A DNA stretch of 64,000 bases from an uncultured Anaerolineae bacterium (GCA_903875215.1 CAIQVH010000031.1:124001-188000), one strand, 5' to 3'. Shown: positions 27,341-37,797, counted from the stretch's first letter. A program made the numbers and translations. Notes: generated from the sequence alone by a model not told the origin.

Positions 27341-28361
27341 ATAAAATCCGCATGTGTTTGGCCGCCAGTTGGATAGGCATGGCCGGGCGGGCTTTGCCCT
27401 CCAGACAATCGAGGAAGTGCCTGATGACCGGAATGGCATCATCTTCGGGGTGAGCGGACATATCAACCGTCAGTGTTTCGTGGCGCGGGTTGCCATCAAC
27501 TTCGTAGTAATATTCCACCTCTTTTGAAAACCAGGTCGGGAATTCGAGCCGCAGGCCGCCGCGCGTGCCGAAAATGCGCGTCTCGCAGGCGCTTTCGCCG
27601 TGCACGCCCGCGCCGCGTTCGTAATAATAGGTCAGACCGGTGTCAAACTCCATCCAGGCTGCGCCGTGCTGCTCCACGTCTGCAATCGGGGCAAAGCGGC
27701 GGATATCGTGCAGGCCATTGCGCATAAAACTGCGCGCCGATTTGAGCTGCGGCAGGTCGCCCAGCAGCCCCAGGTGGAACGAGAGATCATACACGCCCCA
27801 ATCTGCAAAGGGCCCGCCGCCCGCCAGTGCCTTGTCCACGCCCCAGGTTCCAGCGTTGTTGTACTCCACAAAGGTGGTGCGTCCCAGGTGGATGTGGTCG
27901 ATGTGGTAAATCTCCCCCAGTTTGCCGCTGTCGATCATCGCCTTCACAAAGCCGAACTTGGGCTGGAAGCGCGTATGGCGGCAGGACGCCTCGAGCACCA
28001 CCAGTTCCGGGTGGGCTTCAGCGGCGGCCACCATCGCATCTACATCGGCGCGGCTGGCGGCCATCGGCTTTTCTAGGAAAACGTGTTTGCCTGCGGAAAG
28101 CGCATCGAGCAGCATTTCTTTGTGGAGATAAGGGGGAGTGGCAATGACTACGGCCTGGACCCCGGGATCCGAAAGGATATCGTGGTAATTGGCGCTGTAC
28201 CGCGCGACGCCCATCTCACCCGCAGCCTGTTTTGCCGTTTCGATGGAGCGATTGCACATCCAGGCCACTTCCGCGCGTGGATCAGCCTGCAACCAGCGGG
28301 TGAGCACATTCTTGCCATACATCCCGCCGCCGAGCATTCCGATGTGAAATTGAGTTGACAT
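27324..28361 (-). CDS. Gfo/Idh/MocA-family oxidoreductase
   Basis: A 345-aa NAD(P)-dependent oxidoreductase. I choose the ATG at 28361 ([20 protein letters not shown]), preceded by AGGAAGGAACTGACG; an ATG seven codons upstream would lie over that site. The Rossmann domain shows [13 protein letters not shown] and the family EKP motif ([16 protein letters not shown]). A C-terminal alpha/beta domain follows ([20 protein letters not shown]). Substrate is unknown, probably a sugar or polyol derivative. It lies between the arginine and branched-chain operons in opposite orientation and overlaps lysK at the 3' end. Confidence 0.9.
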   Translation of the reverse strand: MSTQFHIGMLGGGMYGKNVLTRWLQADPRAEVAWMCNRSIETAKQAAGEMGVARYSANYHDILSDPGVQAVVIATPPYLHKEMLLDALSAGKHVFLEKPMAASRADVDAMVAAAEAHPELVVLEASCRHTRFQPKFGFVKAMIDSGKLGEIYHIDHIHLGRTTFVEYNNAGTWGVDKALAGGGPFADWGVYDLSFHLGLLGDLPQLKSARSFMRNGLHDIRRFAPIADVEQHGAAWMEFDTGLTYYYERGAGVHGESACETRIFGTRGGLRLEFPTWFSKEVEYYYEVDGNPRHETLTVDMSAHPEDDAIPVIRHFLDCLEGKARPAMPIQLAAKHMRILFTLMG

Positions 28362-28430
28362 CGTCAGTTCCTTCCTACTCATATGGATTGCCCGATTTTA
28401 TCAACATTTGCACAATTCAACATTTTCCCC

Positions 28431-28458
28431 TTGACGTTTGGCCGAAAAAGCCTATAAT
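28431..28458 (+). promoter_or_regulatory. Sigma70-like promoter of the ilv operon
   Basis: TTGACG (28431-28436) and TATAAT (28453-28458) are 16 nt apart; transcription should start near 28465. The promoter is 70 nt upstream of, and divergent from, the oxidoreductase gene, and ~240 nt before ilvD. Confidence 0.8.
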
Positions 28459-28478
28459 CGGGCGAAACCTTGACGCTT

Positions 28479-28583
28479 ATGGAAATCATACTGTTGCTCA
28501 TCTCTATTCTTGTCGTCCTTCTTTCGGTCCTTATTATTAAGGGCCTGAAAGTGGTTGGGATGGCAAAGGTGAGCAATCGGTAG
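28479..28583 (+). CDS. Ile/Leu/Val-rich leader peptide of the ilvD attenuator
   Basis: A 34-codon ORF, ATG at 28479, TAG at 28581. It starts ME and continues [18 protein letters not shown] (residues 3-20), then [14 protein letters not shown]. Twenty of 34 residues are Ile, Leu or Val; of residues 3-20 only two are not. No Shine-Dalgarno sequence precedes it. Composition, position just after the promoter and the following terminator match the leader peptides known for enterobacterial ilv operons, though the sequence is not obviously homologous. The regulatory role is inferred. Confidence 0.82.
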   Translation: MEIILLLISILVVLLSVLIIKGLKVVGMAKVSNR

Positions 28584-28633
28584 CGACACCTTCTCAGAAA
28601 ACGAGAGCCGCCCAACTACAGGGCGGCTCTTTT
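28521..28633 (+). terminator. Ile/Leu/Val attenuator: pause hairpin, candidate antiterminator and terminator
   Basis: Pause hairpin inside the leader ORF: CTTTC+GGTCCTTA (28521-28533) with TAAGGGCC+GAAAG (28538-28551), 13 pairs with one G-U and a bulged T. Terminator: AGAGCCGCCC (28604-28613), loop AACTACA, GGGCGGCTCT (28621-28630), then T residues. Candidate antiterminator: GTGGTTGGG plus GGC (28551-28564) with GCC plus CCCAACTAC (28608-28620), one G-U and a bulge. A smaller AAGGTG/CACCTT hairpin (28566-28592) sits between. How the ribosome shifts the balance is less clear here than in the Arg leader. Confidence 0.75.
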
Positions 28634-28699
28634 CATACCCCAGCACACTCCCTCATTTCCAGCTCATTTCCCGCTGGGAGCAGGGAACAAAGGAGATCT

Positions 28700-30370
28700 A
28701 TGCGTTCAGATACCGTCAAAAAAGGCTACGACAAGGCCCCGCACCGTGCTTTGCTGCGCGCGACCGGGTTGAAGGATGATGATTTTGGCAAGCCGTTTGT
28801 GGCGATTGTCAATTCGTATGTCGATGTTGTGCCGGGGCATGTCCATTTGCAGGAATTCGGCAAGATCGTCAAAGAAGCTGTCCGCGCGGCGGGCGGTGTG
28901 CCGTTTGAGTTCAACACCATTGGCGTGGATGATGGCGTGGCGATGGGGCACATGGGCATGAAATATTCCCTGCCGTCGCGGGAATTGATTGCGGATTGTG
29001 TCGAAACGATGATGGAAGCCCACCGTTTCGACGCCATGGTCTGCATCCCGAACTGCGACAAAATCGTGCCGGGGATGCTGAACGCGGCGATGAGAGTCAA
29101 CGTCCCGACAATTTTTGTCAGCGGTGGCCCGATGGCGGCGGGCAGAACCCCCGAAGGCGAGGCACTGGATTTGATCTCAGTGTTTGAGGGTGTGGGTGCT
29201 TTTTCAGCGGGAAAAATCGACCAGAAACGGTTAGACATTCTGGAGCGGTTCGCCTGCCCCTCGTGCGGTTCCTGCTCGGGGATGTTTACTGCCAACTCGA
29301 TGAACTGCCTGATGGAAGTCATCGGTTTGGCGCTGCCTTTCAACGGTTCGGCGCTGGCGAAAACCCCGGAACGCGAAGCCCTGGCGGCGAAAGCTGCCGC
29401 GCAGATCATGACGCTGATCGAACGAGACATCAAACCGCGCGATATTGTCACCGCGGAAGCGATTGACGATGCCTTCGCGCTGGATATGGCGATGGGCGGC
29501 TCGTCGAACACGGTGCTGCACACGCTGGCGCTGGCGAACGAAGCCGAGGTGAATTATCCGCTCTCACGCATTAACGACGTGGCCGAAAAAGTGCCGCACA
29601 TCTGTAAAGTCTCCCCGGCTGGCAAATGGCACATGGAAGATGTCCATCGCGCGGGCGGCATCCCGGCAATTTTGAACGAAGTCCAGCGTAGCACCGGGAT
29701 GCTGCATTTCGACCGGATCACGGTATCCGGCACCACGTTGGGTGAATCGATCCAGGGTTGTGAAATCAAAGATGACGATGTCATTCGCCGTTACGAAAAT
29801 GCTCATTCCAAACGCGGCGGGTTGGCGATTTTGTTCGGCAACCTGGCCCCCAAAGGCGCGGTTGTCAAAGTCGGCGGCGTGAGCGCGGGGATGATGAAAT
29901 TCTCCGGCCCGGCGCGGATTTACGACAGCCAGGACGATGCGCTGCGCGGGATTTTGGCGCGGGAAGTCCAGCCTGGCGAAGTGGTGGTTGTCCGTTACGA
30001 AGGGCCGAAGGGCGGGCCGGGGATGCAGGAAATGCTCTCGCCGACGTCTGCCATTATGGGGCAGGGGTTGGGCGATAAAGTGGCGCTGATCACCGACGGG
30101 CGGTTTAGCGGCGGCACGCGCGGGGCTTGTATCGGGCATGTTTCGCCGGAGGCAGCTGCGGGTGGGCCGATTGGCGCTCTCTTAAACGGAGACATCATCG
30201 AGATTGATCTCGAAGCCCGGAAGCTGGATGTCCGCCTGAGTGCAGAAGAAATCCAAAAAAGACTGGCGGCTTTACCGCCTTTCAAGAGCAAGGTGACCAG
30301 CAAGTGGCTGAAGCGCTACTCGCATTTTGTGACCAGCGCGGATACAGGCGCGGTTTTGAAGTCAGAATGA
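28700..30370 (+). CDS. ilvD: Dihydroxy-acid dehydratase
   Basis: It dehydrates 2,3-dihydroxy acids to 2-oxo acids in Ile and Val synthesis. The product is 556 aa, start [20 protein letters not shown] after AAAGGAGATCT. The iron-sulfur cluster Cys residues are in [14 protein letters not shown] and [39 protein letters not shown] is the C-terminal signature. It is the first gene after the Ile/Leu/Val attenuator. Length and motifs are normal. Confidence 0.97.
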   Translation: MRSDTVKKGYDKAPHRALLRATGLKDDDFGKPFVAIVNSYVDVVPGHVHLQEFGKIVKEAVRAAGGVPFEFNTIGVDDGVAMGHMGMKYSLPSRELIADCVETMMEAHRFDAMVCIPNCDKIVPGMLNAAMRVNVPTIFVSGGPMAAGRTPEGEALDLISVFEGVGAFSAGKIDQKRLDILERFACPSCGSCSGMFTANSMNCLMEVIGLALPFNGSALAKTPEREALAAKAAAQIMTLIERDIKPRDIVTAEAIDDAFALDMAMGGSSNTVLHTLALANEAEVNYPLSRINDVAEKVPHICKVSPAGKWHMEDVHRAGGIPAILNEVQRSTGMLHFDRITVSGTTLGESIQGCEIKDDDVIRRYENAHSKRGGLAILFGNLAPKGAVVKVGGVSAGMMKFSGPARIYDSQDDALRGILAREVQPGEVVVVRYEGPKGGPGMQEMLSPTSAIMGQGLGDKVALITDGRFSGGTRGACIGHVSPEAAAGGPIGALLNGDIIEIDLEARKLDVRLSAEEIQKRLAALPPFKSKVTSKWLKRYSHFVTSADTGAVLKSE

Positions 30371-30407
30371 TCATTGCAGAATTGAGAATCGAAATCAAGG
30401 AGAAATT

Positions 30408-32096
30408 ATGAAACTCAGTGGAGCAGAAATTTTGTGGGAATGCCTGGTGCGTGAAGGTGTGGAGGTGGTCTTTGGCTACCCCGGCGGAGCCAATATGCCG
30501 CTGTATGACGCCATGCTCAATTACCCGATCCATCATGTGCTGGTGCGGCATGAGCAGGGCGGGGCGCACATGGCGGATGGCTACGCCCGCGCGAGTGGCA
30601 AAGTCGGCGTGGCGATGGGGACTTCGGGGCCGGGCGCGACCAACCTGGTGACGGGAATTGCCACAGCGATGATGGATTCGTCGCCGGTGGTGTTCATCAC
30701 CGGGCAGGTGGCCGCCCACCTGATTGGCGGCGATGCCTTTCAGGAGGTGGATGTGACCGGTATTACCCTGCCGATCACCAAGCACAATTATCTGGTGACC
30801 CGCCCCGATGAGATTGCCGAAGTGGTGCGCGAGGCTTTTTACATTGCTCGCAGCGGGCGACCGGGTCCGGTGTTGATCGATATTTGCAAGAATGCCCAGA
30901 TTGAAAAGACCGAATTTGTGTATCCCGAGGCGGTGCACCTGGCAGGGTATCAACCGCAGTCGCATGCGCCCGCCACCGATTTGGAGCAGGCGGTTAAGCT
31001 GCTGGAAAAGGCCAAGCGCCCGGTGATCTTGTGCGGGCACGGCGTGTTGATGTCGGGCGCGGAACAGGTTTTGCAACATTTCGCGGTGAAGACCAATACC
31101 CCTGTCACGAGTACGCTGCTGGGGTTGGGTGGTTTTCCGGCTTCGCATCCGCTTCATTTGGGAATGATGGGTATGCACGGCGAAGCGCACTGCAACCTGG
31201 CGATCCAAAATGCGGATTTGCTGCTGGCCTTTGGGATGCGCTTCGACGACCGGGTGACTGGCACGTTGAAGACCTACGCGCCGAATGCGAAGAAAATTCA
31301 CGTCGAAATTGACCCTTCGGAAGTCCACAAGAATGTGCAGGTGGATGTGCCGCTGGTTGGCGATTTGAAAAATATCCTGACCGACTTGGTGCCGATGGTG
31401 GATGAGTATGACCACGAAGAGTGGATGCAGCAAATCAACGAATGGCGCTCGGAAGGCGACCAGCGCAGCATCATGGCCTGGCCGGAAGATGGCAAACTGC
31501 ATGTTGCGCACCTGATCAAAGACATCTGGAATGCGACGGGCGGCGGCGCGATCGTGACGACTGACGTGGGTCAACACCAGATGTGGACAGCGCAATACTA
31601 TTTTCTCGATCAGCCCAACCGCTGGATCACCTCCGGCGGCGCCGGGACGATGGGCTTTGGCTTGCCTTCTGCAATTGGAGCCTGGTTTGCGCACAAGGAT
31701 CAGGAAATCTGGACAATCGCCGGAGATGGCGGCTTCCAGATGACCGCGGCGGAATTGACAACCGCGGTGCAGGAAGGCGCAAATGTCAAAGTGGCGATCA
31801 TGAACAATAGCTTTTTGGGCATGGTTCGCCAATGGCAGGAATTCTTTTTTGAGAAACGCTACTCTGCTGTGAACATGGTCAGCCCCGATTTCGTCAAACT
31901 GGCAGATGCGCACGGCGTCCCGGCCCGGCGGGTGACCCAACCCGAGGAAGTGGCCGAGGCGATTGAGTGGGCTCGCAAGACCACCGGCCCGGTGGTGCTC
32001 GAGTTCCGCGTCGAACAGGAAGAGGCGGTGTACCCGATGGTGCCGGCCGGCGCGGCGTTGGATCAGATGTTGAGACGCCCGGTGCGACAGAAATAA
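30408..32096 (+). CDS. ilvB: Acetolactate synthase, catalytic subunit
   Basis: A 562-aa thiamine-diphosphate enzyme that forms acetolactate or acetohydroxybutyrate. The catalytic Glu is in LVRHEQGGAHMADGYARASG, and the ThDP/metal motif is AGDGGFQMTAAELTTAVQ ending in MNNSFLGMVRQWQ. FAD-domain sequence (PVVFITGQVAAHLIGGDAFQ) is present. AAGGAGAAATT precedes the ATG. The regulatory subunit ilvN follows after a repeat spacer. Confidence 0.97.
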   Translation: MKLSGAEILWECLVREGVEVVFGYPGGANMPLYDAMLNYPIHHVLVRHEQGGAHMADGYARASGKVGVAMGTSGPGATNLVTGIATAMMDSSPVVFITGQVAAHLIGGDAFQEVDVTGITLPITKHNYLVTRPDEIAEVVREAFYIARSGRPGPVLIDICKNAQIEKTEFVYPEAVHLAGYQPQSHAPATDLEQAVKLLEKAKRPVILCGHGVLMSGAEQVLQHFAVKTNTPVTSTLLGLGGFPASHPLHLGMMGMHGEAHCNLAIQNADLLLAFGMRFDDRVTGTLKTYAPNAKKIHVEIDPSEVHKNVQVDVPLVGDLKNILTDLVPMVDEYDHEEWMQQINEWRSEGDQRSIMAWPEDGKLHVAHLIKDIWNATGGGAIVTTDVGQHQMWTAQYYFLDQPNRWITSGGAGTMGFGLPSAIGAWFAHKDQEIWTIAGDGGFQMTAAELTTAVQEGANVKVAIMNNSFLGMVRQWQEFFFEKRYSAVNMVSPDFVKLADAHGVPARRVTQPEEVAEAIEWARKTTGPVVLEFRVEQEEAVYPMVPAGAALDQMLRRPVRQK

Positions 32097-32101
32097 TTCA
32101 G

Positions 32102-32180
32102 GCCCTCACCCCTGCCTTTTCCGAATGGAGAGGGGCAAGGTTCCCTTCCCTCTCTGGGGAAAGGGTTGAAGGTGAGGAAG
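32102..32180. repeat. Family B repeat between ilvB and ilvN
   Basis: CCCTCACCCCTGCC...GGAGAGGGGCAAGG followed by an inverse arm CCCTTCCCTCTCTGGGGAAAGGG...GGTGAGG fills the gap. It can fold as one long imperfect hairpin. Confidence 0.75.
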
Positions 32181-32195
32181 AATAGGAGAAAAATC

Positions 32196-32753
32196 ATGCA
32201 ATACACATTCATCACTCTCGTAGAAAATAAACCCGGTGTTCTGAACCGTGTGGCTTCGCTGTTTCGCCGTCGTAATTTCAATATTGAATCGCTGGCGGTC
32301 GGGCGCACGGAAAGGCCGGAAGTTTCGCGCATGACGATCGTCGTCGATTGCCAGGGCGATATGGATGCCCACAAGATCGAGGCGAATCTCTATAAACTGG
32401 TCAATGTCATTGATGTGCAGGATGTCACTCAACAACCGGCTGTAACCCGAGACCTGGCGCTGATCAAGGTCAAGGCCGGGCCGGAGCGGCGCGCCGAGAT
32501 CAACAACCTGGCGGAAATTTTCCGGGCCCGCATTGTGGATGTGGCGGCTGATTCGGTCATCGTGGAAGTGACCGGCACCGAGGAGAAAATCGAAGGTATG
32601 ATTGAGCTACTGCGCCCGGTTGGTATTATGGAAATGGTGCGCACCGGCCAGGTGGCGATGACACGCGGCGCATACGAAGGAACTCGCCGCACTCCCGGCG
32701 CGACCGGTGGCGGATGGCGCGACGAGGACGAAAGCGGTCTGGCGGAGTATTAG
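32196..32753 (+). CDS. ilvN: Acetolactate synthase, regulatory subunit
   Basis: A 185-aa regulatory subunit. The start MQYTFITLVENKPGVLNRVA at 32196 follows AGGAGAAAAATC. The N-terminal ACT domain (NKPGVLNRVASLFRRRNFNI, ESLAVGRTERPEVSRMTIVV) is followed by a second ACT-like domain (ALIKVKAGPERRAEINNLAE). This unit usually gives feedback inhibition by valine. The C-terminus (YEGTRRTPGATGGGWRDEDE) is a polar extension. Confidence 0.95.
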   Translation: MQYTFITLVENKPGVLNRVASLFRRRNFNIESLAVGRTERPEVSRMTIVVDCQGDMDAHKIEANLYKLVNVIDVQDVTQQPAVTRDLALIKVKAGPERRAEINNLAEIFRARIVDVAADSVIVEVTGTEEKIEGMIELLRPVGIMEMVRTGQVAMTRGAYEGTRRTPGATGGGWRDEDESGLAEY

Positions 32754-32759
32754 GAGTTG

Positions 32760-32820
32760 GTTCTTGGTGAATGGTAATTGGTAATTGGGAGACTGTGCCT
32801 GACTGCCATTCACCAAGAAC
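32760..32820. repeat. 15-bp perfect inverted repeat between ilvN and ilvC
   Basis: GTTCTTGGTGAATGG (32760-32774) and CCATTCACCAAGAAC (32806-32820) pair perfectly around a 31-nt loop that contains family A words (GGTAATTGGTAATTGG). No T-run follows, so it is a spacer hairpin rather than a clear terminator. Confidence 0.85.
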
Positions 32821-32876
32821 TACTCTCTTGTTACTAATCACAAATCACTACTTAACAATTACTAAAAGGAGCAATT

Positions 32877-33929
32877 ATGGCAAAAATAAATTTTGGCGGC
32901 ACCATTGAAGATGTGGTGACTCGCGATGAATTCTCGCTGGAGAAGGCGCGCGAGGTGTTGAAAAACGAAGTCGTGGCGGTGTTGGGCTATGGTGTGCAGG
33001 GCCCAGCCCAGGCGATGAATATGCGCGATAACGGTATCAAGGTCATCGTCGGTCAGCGGCCAGGCACCAAAAACTGGGATCGCGCCGTTGCGGATGGCTG
33101 GGTTCCGGGCGAGACGTTGTTTTCAGTGGAAGAAGCTGCTGAAAAGGGCACTGTCATCCAGTACCTGCTATCAGATGCCGGGCAGCGCAGCCAGTGGCCA
33201 AAAATCGTCGAATGCTTGAATGAAGGCGATATGCTGTATTTCTCGCACGGTTTCTCGGTGACTTACAAGGATGATACCGGGGTCGTCCCACCTCCGCATG
33301 TGGATGTGGCCTTGGTCGCTCCAAAGGGCTCGGGCACCAGTGTGCGGCGCAACTTCCTGGCGGGCAGCGGCATCAATGCCAGTTATGCAGTTCATCAGAA
33401 TTTCACCGGCCGGGCCCGCGAACGCGCCATCGCGCTGGGCATTGCCATTGGCGCGGGCTATCTGTTCCCGACCACTTTTAAGAATGAAGTTTACAGTGAC
33501 CTGACGGGCGAGCGCGGTGTGTTGATTGGCGCGCTCTCTGGTGTGATGGAAGCCCAATACAATGTTTTGCGCAAGCACGGTCACAGCCCCAGCGAAGCTT
33601 TTAACGAAACAGTGGAAGAATTGACCCAGTCGCTGATCCGGCTGGTTGGCGAAAACGGCATGGATTTCATGTATGCCAACTGCTCGACTACTGCCCAGCG
33701 CGGCGCATTGGACTGGCATCCACGCTTCCGCGATGCCGTGGCGCCGGTTTTTGATGCATTGTATGAAAGCGTGCTTTCTGGCAATGAAGCGCGGATCACG
33801 TTGGAGGCCAATTCCCGCCCCGATTATCGCGAGCAGCTGGAGAAGGAACTGGCGGCTTTCCGCGATTCTGAAATGTGGCAGGCAGGCGCAGCGGTGCGGT
33901 CGTTGAGGCCGGAAAATTGGAAGAAGTAA
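32877..33929 (+). CDS. ilvC: Ketol-acid reductoisomerase
   Basis: A 350-aa enzyme that isomerises and reduces acetolactate to dihydroxyisovalerate with NAD(P)H and magnesium. The start follows AAAAGGAGCAATT. The nucleotide-binding region is AVLGYGVQGPAQAMNMRDNG followed by VIVGQRPGTKNWDRAVADG. The metal-site helices include EVYSDLTGERGVLIGALSG and ETVEELTQSLIRLVGENGMD. The length fits the class I (short) form. Palindromes flank it on both sides. Confidence 0.96.
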   Translation: MAKINFGGTIEDVVTRDEFSLEKAREVLKNEVVAVLGYGVQGPAQAMNMRDNGIKVIVGQRPGTKNWDRAVADGWVPGETLFSVEEAAEKGTVIQYLLSDAGQRSQWPKIVECLNEGDMLYFSHGFSVTYKDDTGVVPPPHVDVALVAPKGSGTSVRRNFLAGSGINASYAVHQNFTGRARERAIALGIAIGAGYLFPTTFKNEVYSDLTGERGVLIGALSGVMEAQYNVLRKHGHSPSEAFNETVEELTQSLIRLVGENGMDFMYANCSTTAQRGALDWHPRFRDAVAPVFDALYESVLSGNEARITLEANSRPDYREQLEKELAAFRDSEMWQAGAAVRSLRPENWKK

Positions 33930-33939
33930 GTTGGTAAAT

Positions 33940-33984
33940 GGTAATTGGCGATTGGTAATAACCATTTACCAATCGCCAATTACC
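33940..33984. repeat. Family A palindrome, 19-bp perfect arms
   Basis: GGTAATTGGCGATTGGTAA (33940-33958) and TTACCAATCGCCAATTACC (33966-33984) pair perfectly around a 7-nt loop. It is the cleanest copy of the family and lies between ilvC and leuA. Confidence 0.9.
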
Positions 33985-34001
33985 GATGCCAAGGAGCTTA
34001 T

Positions 34002-35633
34002 ATGAATAATTATGTAAAAATTTTTGACACGACCCTGCGTGACGGCGAACAATCACCCGGCGCGACGATGACTTCGGTTGAAAAACTGGAAGTGGCGCGC
34101 AGCCTGGCCCGACTGGGCGTGGATATCATCGAGGCCGGGTTCCCAGCCGCCTCGCCCGACGACCTGGAAGCGGTGCGGCGCATCGCGATCGAGGTGGGGA
34201 ATCCCCCCAGGGGTGGTGAGTACTCCAAAGTCCCGATCATTGCGGGGTTGGCGCGCGCCAACAAGCCGGATATTGACAAGGCGTGGGATGCGGTTAAGGC
34301 TGCCGCCCATCCCCGTATCCACACCTTTCTGGCGACTTCTGAAATCCACATGAAGCATAAGTTGAAAATGGATCGCGAAACAGTGGTGGAACGGGTTAAA
34401 GAGACCGTGGCGTATGCCCGCAGCCTGTGCGCGGATATCGAATTCAGCCCGGAGGATGCCGGCCGTTCGGACCCGGAGTTTTTGTACCTGGTGCTGGGTG
34501 AGGCCATTCAGGCTGGCGCAACCACGCTGAATATCCCGGACACGGTGGGTTACACCACTCCGGACGAATATGGCGCCATGATCGCGGGAATCATTAAGAA
34601 TACCCCAGGGATGCACGATGGAATTACCATCAGCGTCCACACGCACGATGACTTGGGGCTCGCGACTGCGAACGCGCTGGCGGGGATTCAGGCCGGGGCC
34701 CGGCAGGCCGAAGTGACCATTAACGGCATAGGCGAACGGGCCGGGAATGCCTCGCTAGAAGAACTTGCGATGACTCTCCGGACTCGTTATCCGGTGTTTG
34801 GCCTGGAAACAGGACTCGATACCACCCAAATTGCCCGCATCAGCAAACTGGTCAGCAATTACACGGGCATGAGCGTCCAGCCAAACAAGGCAATCGTTGG
34901 CGCAAATGCTTTTGCGCATGAAGCGGGCATTCACCAGGATGGGATGCTCAAACATAACCAGACCTATGAGATTATGCGTCCGGAAGATGTAGGAGTCAAC
35001 CAATCCAAGCTGGTGATGGGCAAGCACTCAGGCCGGCATGCCTTGCATGCCCGTCTGGCCGATATGGGCCACATGCTTTCTGAAGCCGAACTCGACAAGG
35101 CTTTTACGCGCTTCAAGGAGTTGGCAGATCGAAAAAAGAACATTACCGATCTCGATCTGGAAGCCCTCATTGCCGATGAGTTCTACCGCCCGCGTGACAT
35201 TTACGCACTCGATGGCCTGCAAGTTGCCTGTGGCACCATGGGCTTGCCGACCGCGACGATTCGCCTGCGCGGCCCGGATGGGAAAATTCACACTCACGCC
35301 AGTATTGGAACTGGCCCGGTGGATGCTACCTACAAGGCGATTGATGCAATTGTCAAAGTCCCCGCCACCCTGCTTGAGTTTAATATTCATGCCATCACCG
35401 AAGGCATTGACGCGCTCGGCGAAGTGACAGTGCGCGTTCAACCGAAGGAATCTTTCACCAAGCTGGATGCCCAGCACGAAACCCCCTATGGACGCGTCTT
35501 CGGCGGCCACGGCGCTGATTCGGACATTATCGTCGCAAGCGCCAAGGCATATCTGGCGGCATTGAACAAACTCATAACCGCCCAGTCTGAAGCCACCGAA
35601 GCGCAACAGCATGATTATGGAATGTTGAGTTAA
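34002..35633 (+). CDS. leuA: 2-isopropylmalate synthase
   Basis: A 543-aa enzyme for the first committed step of leucine synthesis. I start at [20 protein letters not shown] (34002) after AAGGAGCTTAT; the upstream frame is repeat sequence. The HMGL-like TIM barrel shows [13 protein letters not shown] and the metal His pair in [38 protein letters not shown] is the LeuA linker motif. A C-terminal regulatory domain is present ([20 protein letters not shown]), so Leu feedback is likely. Confidence 0.96.
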   Translation: MNNYVKIFDTTLRDGEQSPGATMTSVEKLEVARSLARLGVDIIEAGFPAASPDDLEAVRRIAIEVGNPPRGGEYSKVPIIAGLARANKPDIDKAWDAVKAAAHPRIHTFLATSEIHMKHKLKMDRETVVERVKETVAYARSLCADIEFSPEDAGRSDPEFLYLVLGEAIQAGATTLNIPDTVGYTTPDEYGAMIAGIIKNTPGMHDGITISVHTHDDLGLATANALAGIQAGARQAEVTINGIGERAGNASLEELAMTLRTRYPVFGLETGLDTTQIARISKLVSNYTGMSVQPNKAIVGANAFAHEAGIHQDGMLKHNQTYEIMRPEDVGVNQSKLVMGKHSGRHALHARLADMGHMLSEAELDKAFTRFKELADRKKNITDLDLEALIADEFYRPRDIYALDGLQVACGTMGLPTATIRLRGPDGKIHTHASIGTGPVDATYKAIDAIVKVPATLLEFNIHAITEGIDALGEVTVRVQPKESFTKLDAQHETPYGRVFGGHGADSDIIVASAKAYLAALNKLITAQSEATEAQQHDYGMLS

Positions 35634-35653
35634 ATTCTCATCACTGATGCCTT

Positions 35654-37054
35654 ATGCCAAAAACCCTCTTCGAAAAACTCTGGGACGCCCACGTTGTTAC
35701 CGAACAACCGGATTCGCCCGCCATCCTATACATTGACCTGCACCTCGTCCACGAAGTCACTTCGCCGCAAGCCTTCACCGGTTTGCGCCAGCGTGGACTG
35801 AAAGTCCGCCGCCCCGAGCGCACCGTCGCGACGATGGATCACTCCATCCCGACCACCCCGCTCGATGTGCCGATTGCCGACGCCCTGGCTGCTGCCCAAA
35901 TCAGGCAGATGGAAACCAACGCCGCCGACTTCGGCATCACCCTGCACGGCATGACCAGCGCCCACCGCGGCATTGTCCACGTCATCGGCCCGGAACTCGG
36001 CCTGACCCAACCCGGCATGACCATTGTCTGCGGTGACAGCCACACCGCCACCCACGGCGCGTTTGGCGCGCTGGCCTTTGGCATAGGAACCAGCGAAGTC
36101 GAACACGTTCTCGCCACGCAATGCCTGCTCCAGAAAAAGCCCAAGACCTACGAAGTCCGCGTCGATGGTGAACTGCCCACAGGCGTCTCTGCCAAAGACA
36201 TCATCCTGGCCCTGATTGCCAAAATCGGCGTGGGCGGCGGCACAGGGCATGTGTTTGAATATACCGGTTCCGCCATCCGCGCCCTGACGATGGAACAGCG
36301 CATGACCATCTGCAACATGTCCATCGAAGGCGGCGCGCGCGCCGGCATGGTCGCGCCTGACGGCGTGACCTTCGAATACCTGGCTGGACGTGAATTCGCC
36401 CCCAAAGGCGCGGACTGGGAACAAGCCGTCGCCTATTGGAAGACTCTCCCCACCGACGAAGGCGCCACCTATGACAAATCCATCGTCCTGAACGCCGCCG
36501 ACCTCGAACCGATGATCACCTACGGAACGAATCCCGGCATGGGCATGAAAATCACTGACCGTGTGCCGGATCCCGCCTCGCTGGGGGATGCCAACCAGAA
36601 ATCTGCTCTGGAAAAAGCCCTGACCTATATGGGCCTGCAGCCCGGTCAAACCCTGCTCGGCAAAAAGGTGGATGTCGTTTTCATCGGCTCGTGTACCAAC
36701 TCACGTATCTCCGATCTGCGCCTGGCCGCCTCCCTGCTCAAGGGCCGCAAAGTGGATGCCAGCACGCGCGTGATGGTCGTCCCTGGCTCGCAGGATGTCA
36801 AAAAGCAGGCCGAAGCCGAAGGCCTGGACAAGATTTTCAAAGAAGCGGGCGCCGAATGGCGCGAAGCCGGCTGTTCGATGTGTATCGCCATGAATGGCGA
36901 CCAGCTCGAACCAGGCCAATACGCCGTCAGCACCAGCAATCGCAACTTTGAAGGCCGCCAGGGCAAGGGCGGGCGCACATTCCTCGCCAGCCCGTTGACT
37001 GCCGCCGCATCTGCGATCACCGGTCAGGTGACTGACGTTCGGACGATGTTCTAA
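35654..37054 (+). CDS. leuC: Isopropylmalate isomerase, large subunit
   Basis: A 466-aa aconitase-family subunit. Cluster Cys residues are in [20 protein letters not shown] and [18 protein letters not shown]. Start [15 protein letters not shown] and the substrate motif [20 protein letters not shown] are typical. It works with leuD, which follows after a repeat spacer. The same pair probably also serves citramalate isomerisation for the CimA route. Confidence 0.96.
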   Translation: MPKTLFEKLWDAHVVTEQPDSPAILYIDLHLVHEVTSPQAFTGLRQRGLKVRRPERTVATMDHSIPTTPLDVPIADALAAAQIRQMETNAADFGITLHGMTSAHRGIVHVIGPELGLTQPGMTIVCGDSHTATHGAFGALAFGIGTSEVEHVLATQCLLQKKPKTYEVRVDGELPTGVSAKDIILALIAKIGVGGGTGHVFEYTGSAIRALTMEQRMTICNMSIEGGARAGMVAPDGVTFEYLAGREFAPKGADWEQAVAYWKTLPTDEGATYDKSIVLNAADLEPMITYGTNPGMGMKITDRVPDPASLGDANQKSALEKALTYMGLQPGQTLLGKKVDVVFIGSCTNSRISDLRLAASLLKGRKVDASTRVMVVPGSQDVKKQAEAEGLDKIFKEAGAEWREAGCSMCIAMNGDQLEPGQYAVSTSNRNFEGRQGKGGRTFLASPLTAAASAITGQVTDVRTMF

Positions 37055-37062
37055 AAACCGGT

Positions 37063-37133
37063 ACACGGATTAGACGGATTTCACGGATGAACACGGATAA
37101 ACCTTTTGAAAATAATCCGTGAAATCCGTGTCC
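37063..37133. repeat. Family C repeat (CACGGATT dyad) between leuC and leuD
   Basis: ACACGGATTAGACGGATTTC on the left and GAAATCCGTGTCC on the right frame an A-rich centre. It matches the arrangement at 24933-25020 and both end in CCA(G/A)AAAAGG. Confidence 0.8.
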
Positions 37134-37158
37134 AAAAAAGGTTTTCCTAGGAATTCTT

Positions 37159-37737
37159 ATGGCTCAATTTACATCACTCACATCCCGCGTCGTGCTTGTC
37201 CCGGTCAACGACATCGACACCGACCAAATCATCCCGGCGCGCTTTTTGAAAGCGACCGATAAAAATGGTATGGGCAATAACCTGTTCGCTGATTGGCGCT
37301 ACAACAACGATGGCTCGCCCAAGGCCGATTTTGTGCTGAACAAACCGGAATCAGCTGGGGCGCAAATTCTTTTGGCGGGAGACAACTTCGGGTGCGGTTC
37401 CAGCCGCGAGCACGCTCCCTGGGCGCTGACCGGTTTCGGTATCCGGGCCGTTATCAGCACCTCGTTCGCCGATATCTTCCGCAACAATGCCCTGAAAAAC
37501 GGCTTGCTGCCCATCATCGTGGATGAAAAGACTCACCAGATGCTTTTCGAACTTGCTGAAGAAACCCCCCGCGCCGAGCTGACGGTTGATCTGGCCTCCC
37601 AGACCCTGTCTTACCCTGGCGGTTTCGTCAGCTTCCCGATCGACCCGTTTAACAAGACCTGCCTGCTGAATGGGGTGGATGAACTTGGGTACATCCTGGG
37701 TTTTGAAAAAGAAATCGCGGCGTTTGAAAACCGGTAG
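37159..37737 (+). CDS. leuD: Isopropylmalate isomerase, small subunit
   Basis: A 192-aa swivel-domain subunit of the aconitase family. Motifs: [20 protein letters not shown] at the N-terminus and [20 protein letters not shown], which binds substrate. The start is at ATG 37159 after AGGAATTCTT. It forms a heterodimer with LeuC. Nothing appears missing. Confidence 0.96.
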   Translation: MAQFTSLTSRVVLVPVNDIDTDQIIPARFLKATDKNGMGNNLFADWRYNNDGSPKADFVLNKPESAGAQILLAGDNFGCGSSREHAPWALTGFGIRAVISTSFADIFRNNALKNGLLPIIVDEKTHQMLFELAEETPRAELTVDLASQTLSYPGGFVSFPIDPFNKTCLLNGVDELGYILGFEKEIAAFENR

Positions 37738-37744
37738 ATTGGGA

Positions 37745-37797
37745 ATTGGTAATTGGTTATTGGCACACGCCATCACCGGTTACTAATTGCCAATAAC
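37745..37797. repeat. Family A repeat between leuD and cimA
   Basis: GTTATTGGC (37756-37764) and GCCAATAAC (37789-37797) form a 9-bp dyad, flanked by GGTAATTGG and TACTAATT words. It occupies almost the whole spacer. Confidence 0.75.

Noticed and set aside
30282-31940. 552-codon minus-strand open frame opposite ilvB
   Set aside because: It is antisense to a full-length acetolactate synthase with all motifs, and its translation is rich in His and Arg as expected for a shadow.
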